Assembly: GCA_018396635.1 (NCBI GenBank)
Contig: JAGTQE010000006.1
Span: 1-64,000, forward strand
Length of the DNA stretch: 64,000 nt
Source of the DNA: Candidatus Bathyarchaeota archaeon
GTDB taxonomy: Archaea > Thermoproteota > Bathyarchaeia > Bathyarchaeales > DTEX01
Reading direction: 5' to 3'
A program made the position numbers and the translations under genes. This document shows positions 7,315 to 15,664 of this stretch, piece by piece. The notes under the pieces are model-generated. The model saw nothing but the letters and a program-made list of their open reading frames with translations. It was not told the DNA's origin and ran no database searches. The first letter of the stretch is position 1, and each line of letters opens with the position of its first letter.

Positions 7315-7731
7315 TCAACTCTTTCTTGCCACTTCCCTATACCATTCTACAGCCTGCTCGAATGTCATGAGAGCGCTGAGATCCTCTTGGAGGTTCGTCG
7401 GCTCAACAACTATTAGCCATCCCTCACCGTAGGGGTCTTCATTTATTAGTTCAGGCCTCTCACTAACCCTATCATTCACTTCAACGACCCTGCCGCTCAC
7501 CGGGGATATAAGGTCAGATACGGCTTTAACCGACTCAAGTGTTCCGAATGGTTCCCCACGCCTAACGTCAGCCCCAACCCTAGGCAGCTCAGCGAAGACT
7601 ATTTCACGCATCTGCTTCTGCGCATAGTCGGTTACGCCAACCCTAGCCCTACCATTCTCAACCTTAACCCACATCCACTCCCTAGAATAATACAGCCCCT
7701 CAAGAACCTCATATCCCTCAACATTAACCAT
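7315..7731 (-). CDS. gcvH: Glycine cleavage H-like lipoyl carrier
   Basis: A 138-aa H-protein with the lipoylation motif GTLESVKAVSDL (Lys near residue 69), the family's EWMWVKVENGRARVGVTDYA and the C-terminal NEDPYGEGWL. H proteins carry an aminomethyl group on lipoyl-lysine between GcvP, GcvT and lipoamide dehydrogenase. None of these is nearby except the downstream single-cysteine disulfide reductase. The protein could serve a standard cleavage system encoded elsewhere, act as a lipoate donor, or work in an H-like sulfur relay. Confidence 0.93.
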   Translation of the reverse strand: MVNVEGYEVLEGLYYSREWMWVKVENGRARVGVTDYAQKQMREIVFAELPRVGADVRRGEPFGTLESVKAVSDLISPVSGRVVEVNDRVSERPELINEDPYGEGWLIVVEPTNLQEDLSALMTFEQAVEWYREVARKS

Positions 7732-7973
7732 GCCGCCTCACCTTGAAACGAATATGTAGCAAAACTCTTAATTTAAAATTAACGTAAGAATACTCTCTTT
7801 CAAGGGTAAATTAGAGGGAAAATTAATGCTTAAGCGCGGAAGGGTTTGTGAGCAGTTAACTGGGAGCCTTCGGATCTTGGTGAGAGTGAGCTATGGTTTG
7901 CTTATGGAGTTCTCAGAGCACTGCAACTCAATAAGGAAGCTAGGCCCTATTTATTTAAGGGAGGGGTGTAAAA

Positions 7974-8390
7974 ATGGCTAAGGTGGCCTTCATTTCAGGC
8001 CCAATCCAAGGATTAGAGGATAAGCAGCACTACAGAGATAAGATGAGGAGAATTCTCACTAAATATGGCTACGAGATCATAGATCCATGGCAGCGTGAGA
8101 AAATAATATATCGGGCTTTCGAAGGCAGCCGTGTGGAAATTTCTTCTCCAAGAGACTTTATTAGAAGAGACCTTGAAGACATTGATAGGTGCGATGTTCT
8201 CGTCGCCTACATGCCCAGGCTTTCAGCTGGAACATGCATGGAACTATTTTACGCTAAGCTTAGGGGTAAGAGAACGATCACCATCTGTAGACTTAAGAAT
8301 CCAAGTCCATGGATAATAGAGTTCTCAGATGTGGTCGTCAAAAACTTTAGGGAGTTTGAGAGGGTTTTAAGGGAGGGGCTGCTAAGCTAA
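7974..8390 (+). CDS. Nucleoside 2-deoxyribosyltransferase-like protein
   Basis: A 138-aa protein of the nucleoside 2-deoxyribosyltransferase / nucleotide N-glycosidase (Rcl) superfamily. It has the N-terminal strand VAFISGPIQG, RRDLEDIDRCDVLVAYMP and SAGTCMELFYAK, whose Glu is the position of the family's catalytic nucleophile. It probably hydrolyses or transfers (deoxy)nucleoside 5'-phosphates in nucleotide salvage or clean-up. A strong GGAGGGGTG precedes the ATG. It is convergent with, and overlaps by 4 bp, the next gene. Confidence 0.8.
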   Translation: MAKVAFISGPIQGLEDKQHYRDKMRRILTKYGYEIIDPWQREKIIYRAFEGSRVEISSPRDFIRRDLEDIDRCDVLVAYMPRLSAGTCMELFYAKLRGKRTITICRLKNPSPWIIEFSDVVVKNFREFERVLREGLLS

Positions 8391-8674
8391 CATCTACGGT
8401 TATGCTGCTCCGACTGCTTTACCTCACCAACCTTCTCTAGGAAATCGGATATTGAGGAAGCCTTAACAAGGCTCTTCACAACAATAGTTTTACCGCGCAG
8501 CATATCAAATAGCCTTTTAACCTCCCTATCCTCAAGCTTTGCGACATTTATGAATATCATTGAAGAGAAGTACTGCGCAAATAAATATGGGTCCCTCCTT
8601 ATCACGAATGGCGCCTGCTCGGCGACGAGCCTAAAAGTCCCGACATCTTCAACCTCAATAAATTCCTGAACCAT
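8387..8674 (-). CDS. Conserved-looking small protein, unknown
   Basis: A 95-aa soluble protein, not recognised. It alternates strands and helices (EVEDVGTFRLVAEQ, then KLEDREVKRLFDMLRGKTIVVKSL) with a basic, histidine-containing tail. No motif. It overlaps the 3' end of the convergent deoxyribosyltransferase-like gene by 4 bp. Confidence 0.55.
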   Translation of the reverse strand: MVQEFIEVEDVGTFRLVAEQAPFVIRRDPYLFAQYFSSMIFINVAKLEDREVKRLFDMLRGKTIVVKSLVKASSISDFLEKVGEVKQSEQHNRRC

Positions 8675-8730
8675 ACCCCAGCACCAAAATAATCTACGAA
8701 GCCAGACAAGATAATAATGTTTTGCCTATT

Positions 8731-9153
8731 TTAGCGCCGGGCTCTGGGCAGAAGATACGATAATATGAAAGATGTCAGAATCATGGCGGCAATGAACAAT
8801 GTTAGCAACCCTAAGATGAGGCTTCCCGTAACAAAGTATCCATAAACAATTATTCCAAGAGATATGACGCTAAAAATTACTTCCAGAAACCTTTTTGCTC
8901 TATGTTCACATTTAACATGGCGCGTTAAGAAGAGTGAGCTGCCTGCAAACATCATAGCTGAGCCAATGATCATTTCGACAACATCTCCAGAAAGAAAGCC
9001 AGATATAAACATTGAAAAGCCCAGCAATGTTAAAATGGCATCTCCAATCCAGACCCTTGGCTCCGCATCCCTCTTATAAAGTTTATGAACCGGGTAGAAG
9101 AAGACTGCGATTAAAGCGAAGAATGAAATAAGGAAAATCGCTTTTAAATCCAT
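8731..9153 (-). CDS. Membrane protein with about five spans
   Basis: About 140 aa with five predicted hydrophobic helices: one near the N-terminus ending FFYPVHKLYKR, two in the middle, and two at the end before a basic PRARR tail. Family not recognised. The start at 9153 was chosen because GTGGTG lies 7-8 nt upstream; the track start is 4 codons earlier. It lies alone between a small unknown gene and the COG2433-type gene. Confidence 0.6.
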   Translation of the reverse strand: MDLKAIFLISFFALIAVFFYPVHKLYKRDAEPRVWIGDAILTLLGFSMFISGFLSGDVVEMIIGSAMMFAGSSLFLTRHVKCEHRAKRFLEVIFSVISLGIIVYGYFVTGSLILGLLTLFIAAMILTSFILSYLLPRARR

Positions 9154-9214
9154 GCAATTCACCACTAAACCCTAAAGGGCCTTCTCCAAAATAAATATTA
9201 AAGTATATTTTCCT

Positions 9215-10486
9215 TTAGTCTTCCCACCTCATTATCTCCCTTAAATAGTCTCTCACGATATCCTTCAGTGATTCAACGTTACTAACGGAGCTTATTGTTT
9301 TTCCCTCTTTAATTAACCGTTTTATATCGTTGGGGTCGGCGTAAGGTAAACCGTCAATCCACCTGATGTTTAGCTCGCTAGCCGGAACAACTGATATATG
9401 ATATTTCTCGAAGATCTCTAGGGCTTGATGGGACATCGTTCCATTAATGATCACTGCCTTAATCCCTCTTTTAGCTAGGTTTTCAGCTGTTGACGAGCCC
9501 CCGCCGCTTGGATCCATTATGTAGACTAAGTCGCCAACCTTAATATTATATAGCTTGAAAGATTTATCAAGCCCCTCCCTAGTGAACGATTCGATCGGCT
9601 TCAGTAGAATTAGCCCCTCCCTTGATTCTGAGCCGCTTAAGGATTGGAGCCTGCTAAGCGCCTGCCTATAGGCTTCTATTTGGGCTTCCTGCTCCGCAAT
9701 CTTATCCCTGAGAACTCTTATCTCCTCATAGAGCTTTCGGTACTCACGCTCCCTCCTTATCTGGAGAACCTGCTCGCTACGAACCTTCTCTAGGGCATTC
9801 CTAAGGCTCTCAACCTCAGTCTCCAGAGCCCTTATTTTTAAGTGCAGCTCCCTATTCGCCTCTCTCAGGATCCTGTTTCTCTCCCTCTCAAGCATAAGCC
9901 TTCTAGTAAGATTCTCTATAATCTCCCTCATCTTCTCTTCAGTTGATATAACGGGTCCAAGGATAGGCGGCTTCTCGGAGCCCTTATCCTTAAGAGCTTT
10001 TATGGCCCTGGATATGCTATAGCCCCTGGCAACGAGATCCTTAACATCGTTTGGTGAGATTTCGTCTCCAATCTCTTTCAGCTTGGCGTCAACCTGCTCA
10101 AACTTACTTTTATAATGTTGATAGGCTTTTATTGCAGCAGCTAGGGCGTCAAGTTCATGGGCGTTCTCGATCTTCACATTGTACCGCTCAGCGTAAAGCT
10201 TAGTTAATCGATGCTTCTCCTCAATGCTCATCGATATAGCTGGCTCAAATAGTACGGCATTGAGTTTTCTTGATAGTCTCTCAAGGAGACTGGGGGCTGG
10301 CGAGACGTCGCTTGAAACTATTGTCGTCTCACCGAAGCTTATTATCCTCTCAATTATCTTACTAAGAGACCAACCTCTATGGCTCTCGACGAGTATGGGC
10401 TCCCCATCAAGGGTTAAGATTGCTAGGCCACAGTTTAGCCCAGGGTCAACCCCAACGATCAGCTTCCTTGCTCCATAACCAGCCAT
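9215..10486 (-). CDS. DUF460/COG2433 RNase H-like protein
   Basis: A 423-aa archaeal protein. The N-terminal RuvC/RNase H-like domain (VGVDPGLNCGLAIL; HELDALAAAIKAY near 125) is followed by a long coiled coil (about 190-280) and a C-terminal alpha/beta domain. The family is usually longer, about 600 aa or more. A role as a resolvase-like nuclease in DNA or RNA metabolism has been proposed from the fold but not demonstrated. The start at 10486 was preferred over 10501 because a TTTTTAAG box sits about 35 nt upstream. The gene is co-directional with rio2. Confidence 0.85.
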   Translation of the reverse strand: MAGYGARKLIVGVDPGLNCGLAILTLDGEPILVESHRGWSLSKIIERIISFGETTIVSSDVSPAPSLLERLSRKLNAVLFEPAISMSIEEKHRLTKLYAERYNVKIENAHELDALAAAIKAYQHYKSKFEQVDAKLKEIGDEISPNDVKDLVARGYSISRAIKALKDKGSEKPPILGPVISTEEKMREIIENLTRRLMLERERNRILREANRELHLKIRALETEVESLRNALEKVRSEQVLQIRREREYRKLYEEIRVLRDKIAEQEAQIEAYRQALSRLQSLSGSESREGLILLKPIESFTREGLDKSFKLYNIKVGDLVYIMDPSGGGSSTAENLAKRGIKAVIINGTMSHQALEIFEKYHISVVPASELNIRWIDGLPYADPNDIKRLIKEGKTISSVSNVESLKDIVRDYLREIMRWED

Positions 10487-10529
10487 ACAATAAATATTCA
10501 TGTGGATTACGCTTAAAAACTTGCAGATG

Positions 10530-11420
10530 TCAGAGAGGCCTCTTCATGTAATCTAACGCTTCCTGAAGATCCCTAATAACGCCATGCTTCCTCCTAAAGA
10601 ATTTGATTATGTTCCAGACATCCCTCTTTAAAATGTCTTCAGCGTTTGGATGATCAGCCCTAACGAATTGCGGCCAATCTATTATTAGTATATGGTTTGA
10701 CGGCGTTAAAATAATGTTAAATTCGCTTAAATCTCCATGTATAACCCTGGATTTAAGGTAAGCTAACCTCACGTTCTCCAAGATCTCGTTTAGAACAGCC
10801 TCCGGATTAGGTATCTCCTTGAATTTAAATAGGCAATCACCCTCTATCATCCCCATAACAACAACATGCCTATTGTGCCCGATAGGCTTCGGAACGGATA
10901 CTCCACATGGATGAACGAGCCTAAGCGCCTCCATCTCCTTCTCCGCGGCCAGGCGTGACTGATATAGCCATGAGACGTGCCTCCTATCTAGAAGATAACC
11001 TCTAAACCTTCTAGTCTGCCGGAAACTAATCCTGCCCAGACGATGAAACTTCACAGCCACCCTCTCGCCGCCCGCAGTCAGCCCGTCATAGACATCCGCC
11101 TCCTTGCCGACTCCCAAAGGCTTACCTAGAGACTCTAAAACTCCCATTTTCACTAGGGCGTTTAGGGCTAGGCAGTCGTATCCCGCTGTGCTCAGAACGT
11201 AGCCAATATAGGAGCCGACCCACCGGTGAATTAAGCCCAAACCATTAAGCTTCTCAAGCCTATACCTGATCTCCTTCTCCGCTAAGCCGCTCATCATTAA
11301 GATATCTCTTTCAGGGACGTATCTATGGCGGCTCATATCAACCTCTATCTTAGCCAGAACCTTTATATCCTCGGCCTCAAGCTGGCGGAGCGCCCTAACA
11401 GCTATATCAACTGAAGACAT
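10530..11420 (-). CDS. rio2: Rio2 atypical serine protein kinase
   Basis: A 296-aa protein with an N-terminal winged helix (about 1-85) and a RIO kinase domain: phosphate-binding loop GVGKEADVYDG, catalytic loop HGDLSEFNI and metal-binding IDWPQ. Rio2 acts as an ATPase in late 40S/30S ribosomal subunit maturation. The length and motif order are standard for the archaeal protein. The start at the third methionine codon of the track ORF is plausible; the first Met is two codons upstream. Confidence 0.95.
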   Translation of the reverse strand: MSSVDIAVRALRQLEAEDIKVLAKIEVDMSRHRYVPERDILMMSGLAEKEIRYRLEKLNGLGLIHRWVGSYIGYVLSTAGYDCLALNALVKMGVLESLGKPLGVGKEADVYDGLTAGGERVAVKFHRLGRISFRQTRRFRGYLLDRRHVSWLYQSRLAAEKEMEALRLVHPCGVSVPKPIGHNRHVVVMGMIEGDCLFKFKEIPNPEAVLNEILENVRLAYLKSRVIHGDLSEFNIILTPSNHILIIDWPQFVRADHPNAEDILKRDVWNIIKFFRRKHGVIRDLQEALDYMKRPL

Positions 11421-11564
11421 AAACAATAAAATAGACCTATTTCAGGCATTTAACCTTTAAATGTCTCCGCAATCATCTACTTGGAGGGGTTGCGTAGTTA
11501 AGGAAGATTTATATCTATAAAAGTTACAATTATAGGTTGTCTTTAATGCTGAAGGTTTAATTGA

Positions 11565-11912
11565 ATGAGCAAGTCTGTAAAATCTGATAAGACAAGTTAT
11601 GGTGTGGGTGCGCTCTTCGTTTTCGCAGCTTCTCTAGGTGTGGCGGCGATAGTTTATGGCGGAGGTTTTCTCATATTCGACCCACTAAATTTAATTACAT
11701 TCATCATTAGCCCCCTCGGAGCCTATACGCTCCTTTACGCCTTAAAGGTGCGGGGAGACCGCCCATATTATTTGAGCTGGGGGCTAATAATGCTCATTAC
11801 GGGCTTATCGCTCGCCCTCTATAGGCTTATAAACGTGATGGTGTTATTCGGTCTGCTACTTATCCTCCTAGCATCCATAGGTCTCTTCGAGTATTGGAGG
11901 AGAAAGGGATGA
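11565..11912 (+). CDS. Four-span membrane protein
   Basis: A 115-aa protein with four hydrophobic helices (about 13-31, 39-60, 69-85, 90-109) and a basic C-terminus (EYWRRKG). Family not recognised. The ATG overlaps no upstream gene; its stop overlaps the next start (ATGA), so it is translationally coupled to the coiled-coil protein. First gene of the SPFH / zinc-ribbon cluster, so it may be the membrane anchor for that set. Confidence 0.7.
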   Translation: MSKSVKSDKTSYGVGALFVFAASLGVAAIVYGGGFLIFDPLNLITFIISPLGAYTLLYALKVRGDRPYYLSWGLIMLITGLSLALYRLINVMVLFGLLLILLASIGLFEYWRRKG

Positions 11913-12445
11913 GTGGAGAAAAGAGGTTGGAGAAAGTTCGTGGGGAGATGGGGTTACTGGAGAGGATTGTTAGCTATCTTCCCGGCTATAGGGGGTATAA
12001 GGAGAAGGAGCTGCGTCGGGAGACCGATAGGCTTGTTAGGATGGAGGCTGTTAATAGGCTTAGGGCTGCAAAAGAAGCTTTAAGAAGAAAGCTCACAAAC
12101 CCAGCCCTTCTCCAAAGGATTTCAGGCGAGGACATGTGGGTGCTTGAGAGCCTTATGTCTAGGCTGGATAGGGTGATACAGCGCTTAGATAGGGCTGTAG
12201 CTGGCTACGCAGGCATGTTCGATTCGGTTAGGGTTAAGGAAGATAAGCTTGACTCCGCCCTTCAGCTCGACCTAGAACTAATAGAGAAAGCCGATTCTTT
12301 AAAGGCGGATACTGAGGCGCTTGTTAAAATGTCTCCGGGCGGAGAAGAGTGGAGGCAGGGCATGAACAACCTGATGTTAAGAGTCGAAGAGATAGATGCC
12401 CTGATTGATAGGCGAGTGGAGATATTTAGGGGGCTGACGGGTTAA
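11909..12445 (+). CDS. Helical coiled-coil protein
   Basis: About 178 aa, almost entirely helical and charged, with heptad-like stretches around LERIVSYLPGYRGYKEKE, the region before residue 115 and the C-terminal half. No cysteine motif or membrane span. The start at 11909 was chosen over TTG 11894 because it forms an ATGA overlap with the upstream stop and has GGAGGAGAAAGGG before it. It sits between a membrane protein and an SPFH protein and could form a filament or scaffold, somewhat like PspA-type helical proteins, but no homology can be claimed. Confidence 0.7.
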   Translation: MSGEKRLEKVRGEMGLLERIVSYLPGYRGYKEKELRRETDRLVRMEAVNRLRAAKEALRRKLTNPALLQRISGEDMWVLESLMSRLDRVIQRLDRAVAGYAGMFDSVRVKEDKLDSALQLDLELIEKADSLKADTEALVKMSPGGEEWRQGMNNLMLRVEEIDALIDRRVEIFRGLTG

Positions 12446-12475
12446 TGCGGCCTTACATTTTGGAGGTGATTTGAG

Positions 12476-13516
12476 GTGCCGAAGGTTATTGAGTGGGTTG
12501 GCGCAAAAGAGGACGACATTGTTTGGAGGTATCCTAGAGAAGATATTGCGTGGGGAGACATCCTAGTGGTCCATGAGTATGAGGCTGCAGTATTCTTTAG
12601 GGATGGAAAAGCCTACGATGTCTTCAGGGCTGGAAGACACGTCTTAACGACAGCAAACCTACCTCTGCTGACAAAAGCGCTGTCAGCTTTAGCTGGATAC
12701 GATAAGGTTCCGTTCAGGGCGACAATAATATTTGTCTCGCTAAAGCAGTTCCAGGGAAGGTTTGGCGCTCAAGGTCAAACCAAAGAGCTGGCTCCCCTAA
12801 AGTTTTACGGAAGCTTCTGGTTTAGAATTGAAGAGCCTAATCTCTTCGTTAATGAAGTTGTCGGCGGGCAGGGAGCGTACACCACAGGCAGCCTCCAAGA
12901 TTTTCTCAGAGGATACTTCAATGAGAGATTAATTGACACGTTGAACCAATATTCGCTAACCGAGGTTTATGGGAAACTCGATGAAACCAGCTTCCTAGCG
13001 AAGAATGCCCTCTACGATGCCTTCAAGAGGATTGGGCTGGAGCTAATTGACGTGAAGTTTGAGGGGATTGACACAACACCGGAGTGGAGGGACAGAATAT
13101 TCTTCTTGAGAACCGGGGTTTCAGCCAGCGAGGTTTTAAGGATGCAGACAGTTCAGAAGACAGCTGAAAGCCTATCGAAGAGCCCCGGCGCAGCTGTAGG
13201 TGCGGGCGTAGTGGTGATTCCACCATTATTCCAGCCGCCAGCCCCAGCCGCGCCAGCACAGCAGATTACACCATGCCCAAAATGCGGCTTCCAAAATCCG
13301 TCAACAGCAAAGTTCTGCAGCAATTGCGGCGCACCCCTACAGGCGGCCGCAGCTGGCTTAACATGCCCGAAATGCGGAACAGCGAACCCAGCAGGTGCGA
13401 AATTCTGCATAAATTGCGGTTCGCCACTACAATCTTCAGTTAAGTGCCCGAAGTGTGGAAGCGAGGTTCAGCCGGGGGCAAAGTTCTGCCAAAATTGCGG
13501 GGAAAAGCTGGCTTAA
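12476..13516 (+). CDS. SPFH-domain protein with three zinc ribbons
   Basis: A 346-aa protein. Residues 1-240 resemble the SPFH/band-7 'virion core protein' (YdjI-like) family: EYEAAVFFRDGKAYDVFRAG, PLKFYGSFWFRIEEPN and the family's LQDFLRGYFNE. A Pro/Ala-rich linker follows, then three zinc ribbons of the CPKCG..(x)n..FCxNCG type starting near 267, 297 and 324. The GTG start has a perfect GGAGGTGAT upstream. SPFH proteins assemble on membranes and scaffold stress or membrane-repair complexes; the ribbons probably recruit partners. Neighbours include an arrestin-like and a PRC-barrel protein that also end in zinc ribbons. Confidence 0.88.
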   Translation: MPKVIEWVGAKEDDIVWRYPREDIAWGDILVVHEYEAAVFFRDGKAYDVFRAGRHVLTTANLPLLTKALSALAGYDKVPFRATIIFVSLKQFQGRFGAQGQTKELAPLKFYGSFWFRIEEPNLFVNEVVGGQGAYTTGSLQDFLRGYFNERLIDTLNQYSLTEVYGKLDETSFLAKNALYDAFKRIGLELIDVKFEGIDTTPEWRDRIFFLRTGVSASEVLRMQTVQKTAESLSKSPGAAVGAGVVVIPPLFQPPAPAAPAQQITPCPKCGFQNPSTAKFCSNCGAPLQAAAAGLTCPKCGTANPAGAKFCINCGSPLQSSVKCPKCGSEVQPGAKFCQNCGEKLA

Positions 13517-13615
13517 TGGATTCAAGCCACATAATAACAAGTAACTTGGCGGGCGATTCGGGCGCAGCGCTAATCCCCTAAATCTTTTTATTCTGTAAGG
13601 TCTAGGAAAGTTAGA

Positions 13616-14212
13616 CTACGCTGTCCTTCTAGCGCCGCAGTGGGGGCATACTGTCTCGGTTTGCGGGAAGAGCGTTCCACAGTATTTGCATGGAACCATA
13701 ACTACTTCGCGGATAACTTCCCTCTCCTTTATAACTGGGGCAGCCGCCGGCTGGGCGACTTGAACCTCGAGGGTTGGGCTCACGGCATCCAGCCTACCCT
13801 TAACCGCTACAACGCCCTTAATTGTCCACGTAACCCTTCTGTCCACCCCCTTGGAGGTTGGCTTCATTGTGATTGGGATCGGGATGCTGAAGGGAAAGCT
13901 ACCTGAAAAACCCTTTGAAATATGCATAGGCCCGCTGAGGCTTGGTTTCGCGGAATAAAGCGTAGCCGACTCCCAAACTTCTCTGACAACTTCCCTCTTT
14001 AGGGCTGCGTCATAGAGCCGCTTCTGAACCTTAGCCGACTCAACACATTGTAATTCACATCTGACATCTTCGGCGTCAAAATCCTCATCCGAGGATACAA
14101 ATAATTCTCCCTTGATGTCGCCTCCGAGGAAAAAGACGTTACCATCGAGATTTAATCTTAAGCTGACTTTTGGAGGTGTAACCTTCTCAGCTATCCTCTT
14201 CAGGAACGACAA
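13616..14212 (-). CDS. Arrestin-like (Spo0M-type) protein with zinc ribbon
   Basis: A 198-aa protein. Residues 1-155 are beta-rich and resemble the arrestin/Vps26/Spo0M fold (GNVFFLGGDIKGELFVSSDED; FPFSIPIPITMKPT). A linker follows, then one zinc ribbon: CKYCGTLFPQTETVCPHCG. Arrestin-fold proteins bind membrane partners or cargo. It is convergent with the SPFH gene about 100 bp away, and the shared ribbon type suggests membership in the same system. The specific function is unknown. Confidence 0.8.
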   Translation of the reverse strand: MSFLKRIAEKVTPPKVSLRLNLDGNVFFLGGDIKGELFVSSDEDFDAEDVRCELQCVESAKVQKRLYDAALKREVVREVWESATLYSAKPSLSGPMHISKGFSGSFPFSIPIPITMKPTSKGVDRRVTWTIKGVVAVKGRLDAVSPTLEVQVAQPAAAPVIKEREVIREVVMVPCKYCGTLFPQTETVCPHCGARRTA

Positions 14213-14380
14213 TGGTGATCCTCCACTCTCTCTAAAAATGTAAAATGTTAAAACTTAAAATATTTGCCCTTAAGGATTTAGTAGGCTTTTCTCCCTTTTT
14301 GATCGTTAAGTCCCTATTTAATTAAGGCAGATGTCCTCTAAGCTAAGCATAAAGTCTCATTCTGTTTTATGTGAGGGCAA

Positions 14381-15055
14381 CTACTCTGGTGGAGGGGGCG
14401 GAGGCGGCGGGGGTGGCGGAGGTGGAGGAGGTCTTAATGAGATGAAAAAGTATGCTGCTGAAACGGTGAAGATGGCGTTTAACAGCCAGCTTACTACTGC
14501 ACCTATATATGATCCGACGATTGGGATTAGCGAGAAACCATACGAGAACACTGCGCCTATAACTATTACGAGGATAATGAAGACCACGACTTCGCCAACA
14601 TTACTCAACACGAAATTAAAGGATCTCTTCACGCTTTCAACAGCATCTAATTCCTCAATTATAGCTATGACAACTATGAACATGGCTATTGGAAGCAATA
14701 TCACGGTTATGCTGAATAAAGCCGCAATTATAGCCGTGACGATTAATGTGCCAATTCTGCTAACCACAAGATTCAGGCTCTTGTGTAAATCTATCGGCTG
14801 ACCGCTAAGGGAGTCGTTAACCATATCTATGAGCATGCATGCGGCTACGAAGCCTAAAATAGCGGCGACAAATGAGCCGAACATGAGTATGAATGGATTC
14901 GGCGCCTCAATAAAGTAGTATCTTATGGGGAACAATTGGGCGAGAGCGGAGAAAACCCATTGAACAATAATTGGGGCGGCGAAGGGAGCCAGCAGCATCG
15001 GGTTCCTCACTGAGATATCTAAACCCCTAGAAATAGATTCTATTGACTTTGACAT
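14381..15055 (-). CDS. Multi-span membrane protein with polyproline tail
   Basis: A 224-aa protein with five or six hydrophobic helices (first near 20-40, last near 185-205), like DUF4013-type glycerophosphoryl-diester or YIP1-like membrane proteins but not assigned. It ends in 15 consecutive prolines and a glutamate. The proline codons are mixed (CCT, CCA, CCG, CCC), which argues against a simple slippage artefact. Translation of such a run would need aIF5A. The tail could bind a WW- or SH3-like or profilin-type partner. It lies between the arrestin-like and PRC-barrel genes. Confidence 0.8.
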   Translation of the reverse strand: MSKSIESISRGLDISVRNPMLLAPFAAPIIVQWVFSALAQLFPIRYYFIEAPNPFILMFGSFVAAILGFVAACMLIDMVNDSLSGQPIDLHKSLNLVVSRIGTLIVTAIIAALFSITVILLPIAMFIVVIAIIEELDAVESVKRSFNFVLSNVGEVVVFIILVIVIGAVFSYGFSLIPIVGSYIGAVVSWLLNAIFTVSAAYFFISLRPPPPPPPPPPPPPPPE

Positions 15056-15162
15056 GCTTTACATTTATGAGCTTTTAGCTTATTAATCTATCGTTGCCTA
15101 AAAAGGCTTAAATTAATTATGCTCCAAAATAATAGGGTTTGAGGCTGATTGGAGAGATTAAT

Positions 15163-15525
15163 ATGGCGCAGGCGAGAGAGAAAAGCGTGACAAGAGAACG
15201 TTTAATTGGGATGCAGGTTATAGATGGAGACGGCTATTTAGTGGGGACTGTTAGGGACATAAGCTTCACTATTGGAAGAATGGGCATATCGCTATACGTG
15301 GAGGGGAAAGACGGCTCAACAAGAGAGATACCTTGGGAAGAGGTGCAATCCGTAGGAGACTTTGTCCTCTTAAAACAGCGGCCAGCACAGGTTTTAGAGG
15401 CACAACAGCCCCAACAACAGGTTCAGCAAGCGCAGGCACCGGTCTGCCCAACCTGTAAAGGCCCACTTACATGGATACCACAATATCAGAGATGGTACTG
15501 CTATAAATGTAGGAAGTACGCTTAA
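15163..15525 (+). CDS. PRC-barrel protein with zinc ribbon
   Basis: A 120-aa protein. Residues about 8-70 form a PRC barrel (LIGMQVIDGDGYLVGTVRDI ... GSTREIPWEEVQSVGDFVLL). A Gln-rich linker follows, then a zinc ribbon CPTCKGPLTWIPQYQRWYCYKC. PRC barrels mediate protein contacts in RimM, photosynthetic centres and archaeal CdvA/CdpB-type division proteins. The start at ATG 15163 has GGAGAG upstream and is preferred to the track's TTG 15139. Divergent from the polyproline membrane protein, sharing its upstream region; last gene of the zinc-ribbon cluster. Confidence 0.85.
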   Translation: MAQAREKSVTRERLIGMQVIDGDGYLVGTVRDISFTIGRMGISLYVEGKDGSTREIPWEEVQSVGDFVLLKQRPAQVLEAQQPQQQVQQAQAPVCPTCKGPLTWIPQYQRWYCYKCRKYA

Positions 15526-15664
15526 TCGAGCAAAAAGATAAGACAATGCTCATATCAGCTGCCAGCATACTATTTATAAACCCGACATAAAGGCTTTAAA
15601 ATTAGGCTACTTGCTAAGCGCTTTCCCCAACTAAGTTTTCCTAAAGATTTATGGAGGTGTCGAA

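Noticed and set aside
7826-7981. A 51-codon ORF with GAGGG upstream, overlapping the start of the deoxyribosyltransferase-like gene.
   Set aside because: The composition (MLKRGRVCEQLTGSLRILVR) shows no domain or conserved pattern. The overlap with a well-supported start and the short length make it more likely to be leader sequence.
14331-14801. A plus-strand 156-aa ORF with a poly-glycine run.
   Set aside because: It is the reverse-strand shadow of the polyproline tail and membrane helices of the minus-strand gene.
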